Below, piece after piece: positions 63,046 through 64,000 of a stretch of DNA of 64,000 bases. The DNA is taken from positions 42,407,550 through 42,471,549 of the forward strand of contig NC_086036.1 of NCBI RefSeq assembly GCF_036323735.1, written 5' to 3'. Numbering within the stretch: position 1 is the first letter of the stretch; every line of letters begins with the position of its first letter. The stretch comes from Rattus norvegicus (lineage: Eukaryota; Chordata; Mammalia; Rodentia; Muridae). A program made the translations under genes and the position numbers. The notes under the pieces were generated by a model. It was not told the origin of the DNA. It ran no database searches and was given only the letters and a program-made list of their open reading frames with translations.

Positions 63046-64000
63046 GAAATCTGTTCTAGGGACTGACACTTCCTTTCATTATATAGATCCCACACATAAA
63101 ATCACCTTGCTCTATTTGAAAATTTAATCGATGGCTGCAAATAATTAATGCATCCGTTTGTAATCACTGTGCTGTATGGCAATCATGCTTGTAACAGCTG
63201 TCAGTAATAAGGTAATTTCAACTCCTGAAGAAGAACTGAGCTCTGAAGGATTTGCTGATAGGATTCCACTTGACCTCGGACAACACTCCAAGGATTCTAT
63301 CTACCCTGAGGCACATGATACATATGTATCAGGGTCAGCAGGGAGACACACAGGAAGCAAGTTTACAGTTTGCCCTTACCAGGATTAAATAACCAAGTTT
63401 CTCTGAAACACGAGTGGTCTCTGCCCCTTAACTCTGAGTGCTTAGGTCCCTTTCACAAACACAGAGCCCTGAAAGGTGGACCCTGCCAACAAAAACCGCA
63501 CCAACTACTCTAGCTGGCTAGCTGGGGTTTTTTATTTTTATTGTTTTGTTTATTTTTCAGGACTCAGGGAAAACAGACCGCACAGTTTACAACGAGAAAT
63601 CTTCAGGCTCACAGGTTTGGTCCACGGTGAAGGAGCCTGTATGCTCCCTTCTACTGGGCTGTAAGGTGAGGCAATCCACCTTTTGAACTGTGTTGTCCAC
63701 ACCAGACAGCTTTCTCAAATTCTCCTGCACAGCGCTCAACAACACCAAAAAAAAAAAGGCTGCATTTAGTAGACTGTGTGCTCTGCAAGGATCATGAGAG
63801 CCGGGCATGAGCTGGAAGAGAATTCTCAACACCTGCTTTTACTTTTGTTGTTCCAGGCTGGAAATAAAGGCATTTGAAAGGACGAAGTCACCTCCTGGGG
63901 AGAAGAGGAAGTACCCACCAATCTTAGGATATTAGTGACTAATTGTTTTACAGACACCTTCTCCCTCTTTAGCTGGAAAGCAAAGCTTTATGCAAAGACT
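63046..64000. other. Unassigned non-coding sequence
   Basis: About 950 bp without recognised repeats apart from a T-rich patch (63528-63557) and an A11 run (63748-63758). The forward frame 63176-63388 (70 codons) has no signature. Confidence 0.4.

Overview
The window looks like rat (Rattus norvegicus) nuclear DNA from a gene-poor intergenic or intronic region. The two most diagnostic elements are near-consensus rat ID SINEs (about 23064-23171 and 24505-24595) and a 5'-truncated L1 3' end of rat type at 40009-40427. Each is flanked by an exact target-site duplication. Dense B1, B2, B3 and B4 SINEs, Lx-like L1 pieces and abundant long microsatellites also point to a murid rodent. I found no bacterial-type operon, CRISPR array, rRNA or functional tRNA, and no protein-coding gene I can name. 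All family names come from recognising consensus-like phrases by eye; no database search was run.

Layout. 1-6.6 kb: mostly unique DNA with a few B1/B2/B3 copies and a (TCC)n tract. 6.6-8.5 kb: a decayed ERV-L internal fragment, then L1, B3, B4 and B3 pieces back to back. 8.5-17.4 kb: unique DNA, old L1, L2 and MIR remnants, B1/B2/B3 copies and (GA)n/(CT)n tracts. 17.5-19.2 kb: a GC-richer rodent interspersed repeat with internal degenerate units. 19.2-27.8 kb: microsatellites, LTR-like repeats and the two young ID insertions, one nested inside a B3. 27.8-40.5 kb: mostly unique, with one exon-like segment (30384-30524), a pure (CAG)23 tract, a possible antisense processed pseudogene, a complex TATC tract and the young L1. 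40.5-54.4 kb: mostly unique, with a second exon-like open frame on the minus strand (50064-50342). 54444-57274: a 2.8 kb G-rich minisatellite of about 283 copies of a 10-bp unit. 57.3-64 kb: a (CTTC)n tract, SINEs, a nine-copy 40-bp tandem repeat inside L1-like sequence, and a probable minus-strand solo LTR.

The open frames of about 1000 codons on the minus strand are produced by the 10-bp minisatellite and are not evidence of a protein. The strongest leads are the minisatellite and its higher-order duplications, the ID insertion whose duplicated target encloses about 100 bp of extra sequence, the 40-bp tandem array within L1, and the two unassigned exon-like segments. I found no clear evidence of a new biological system.
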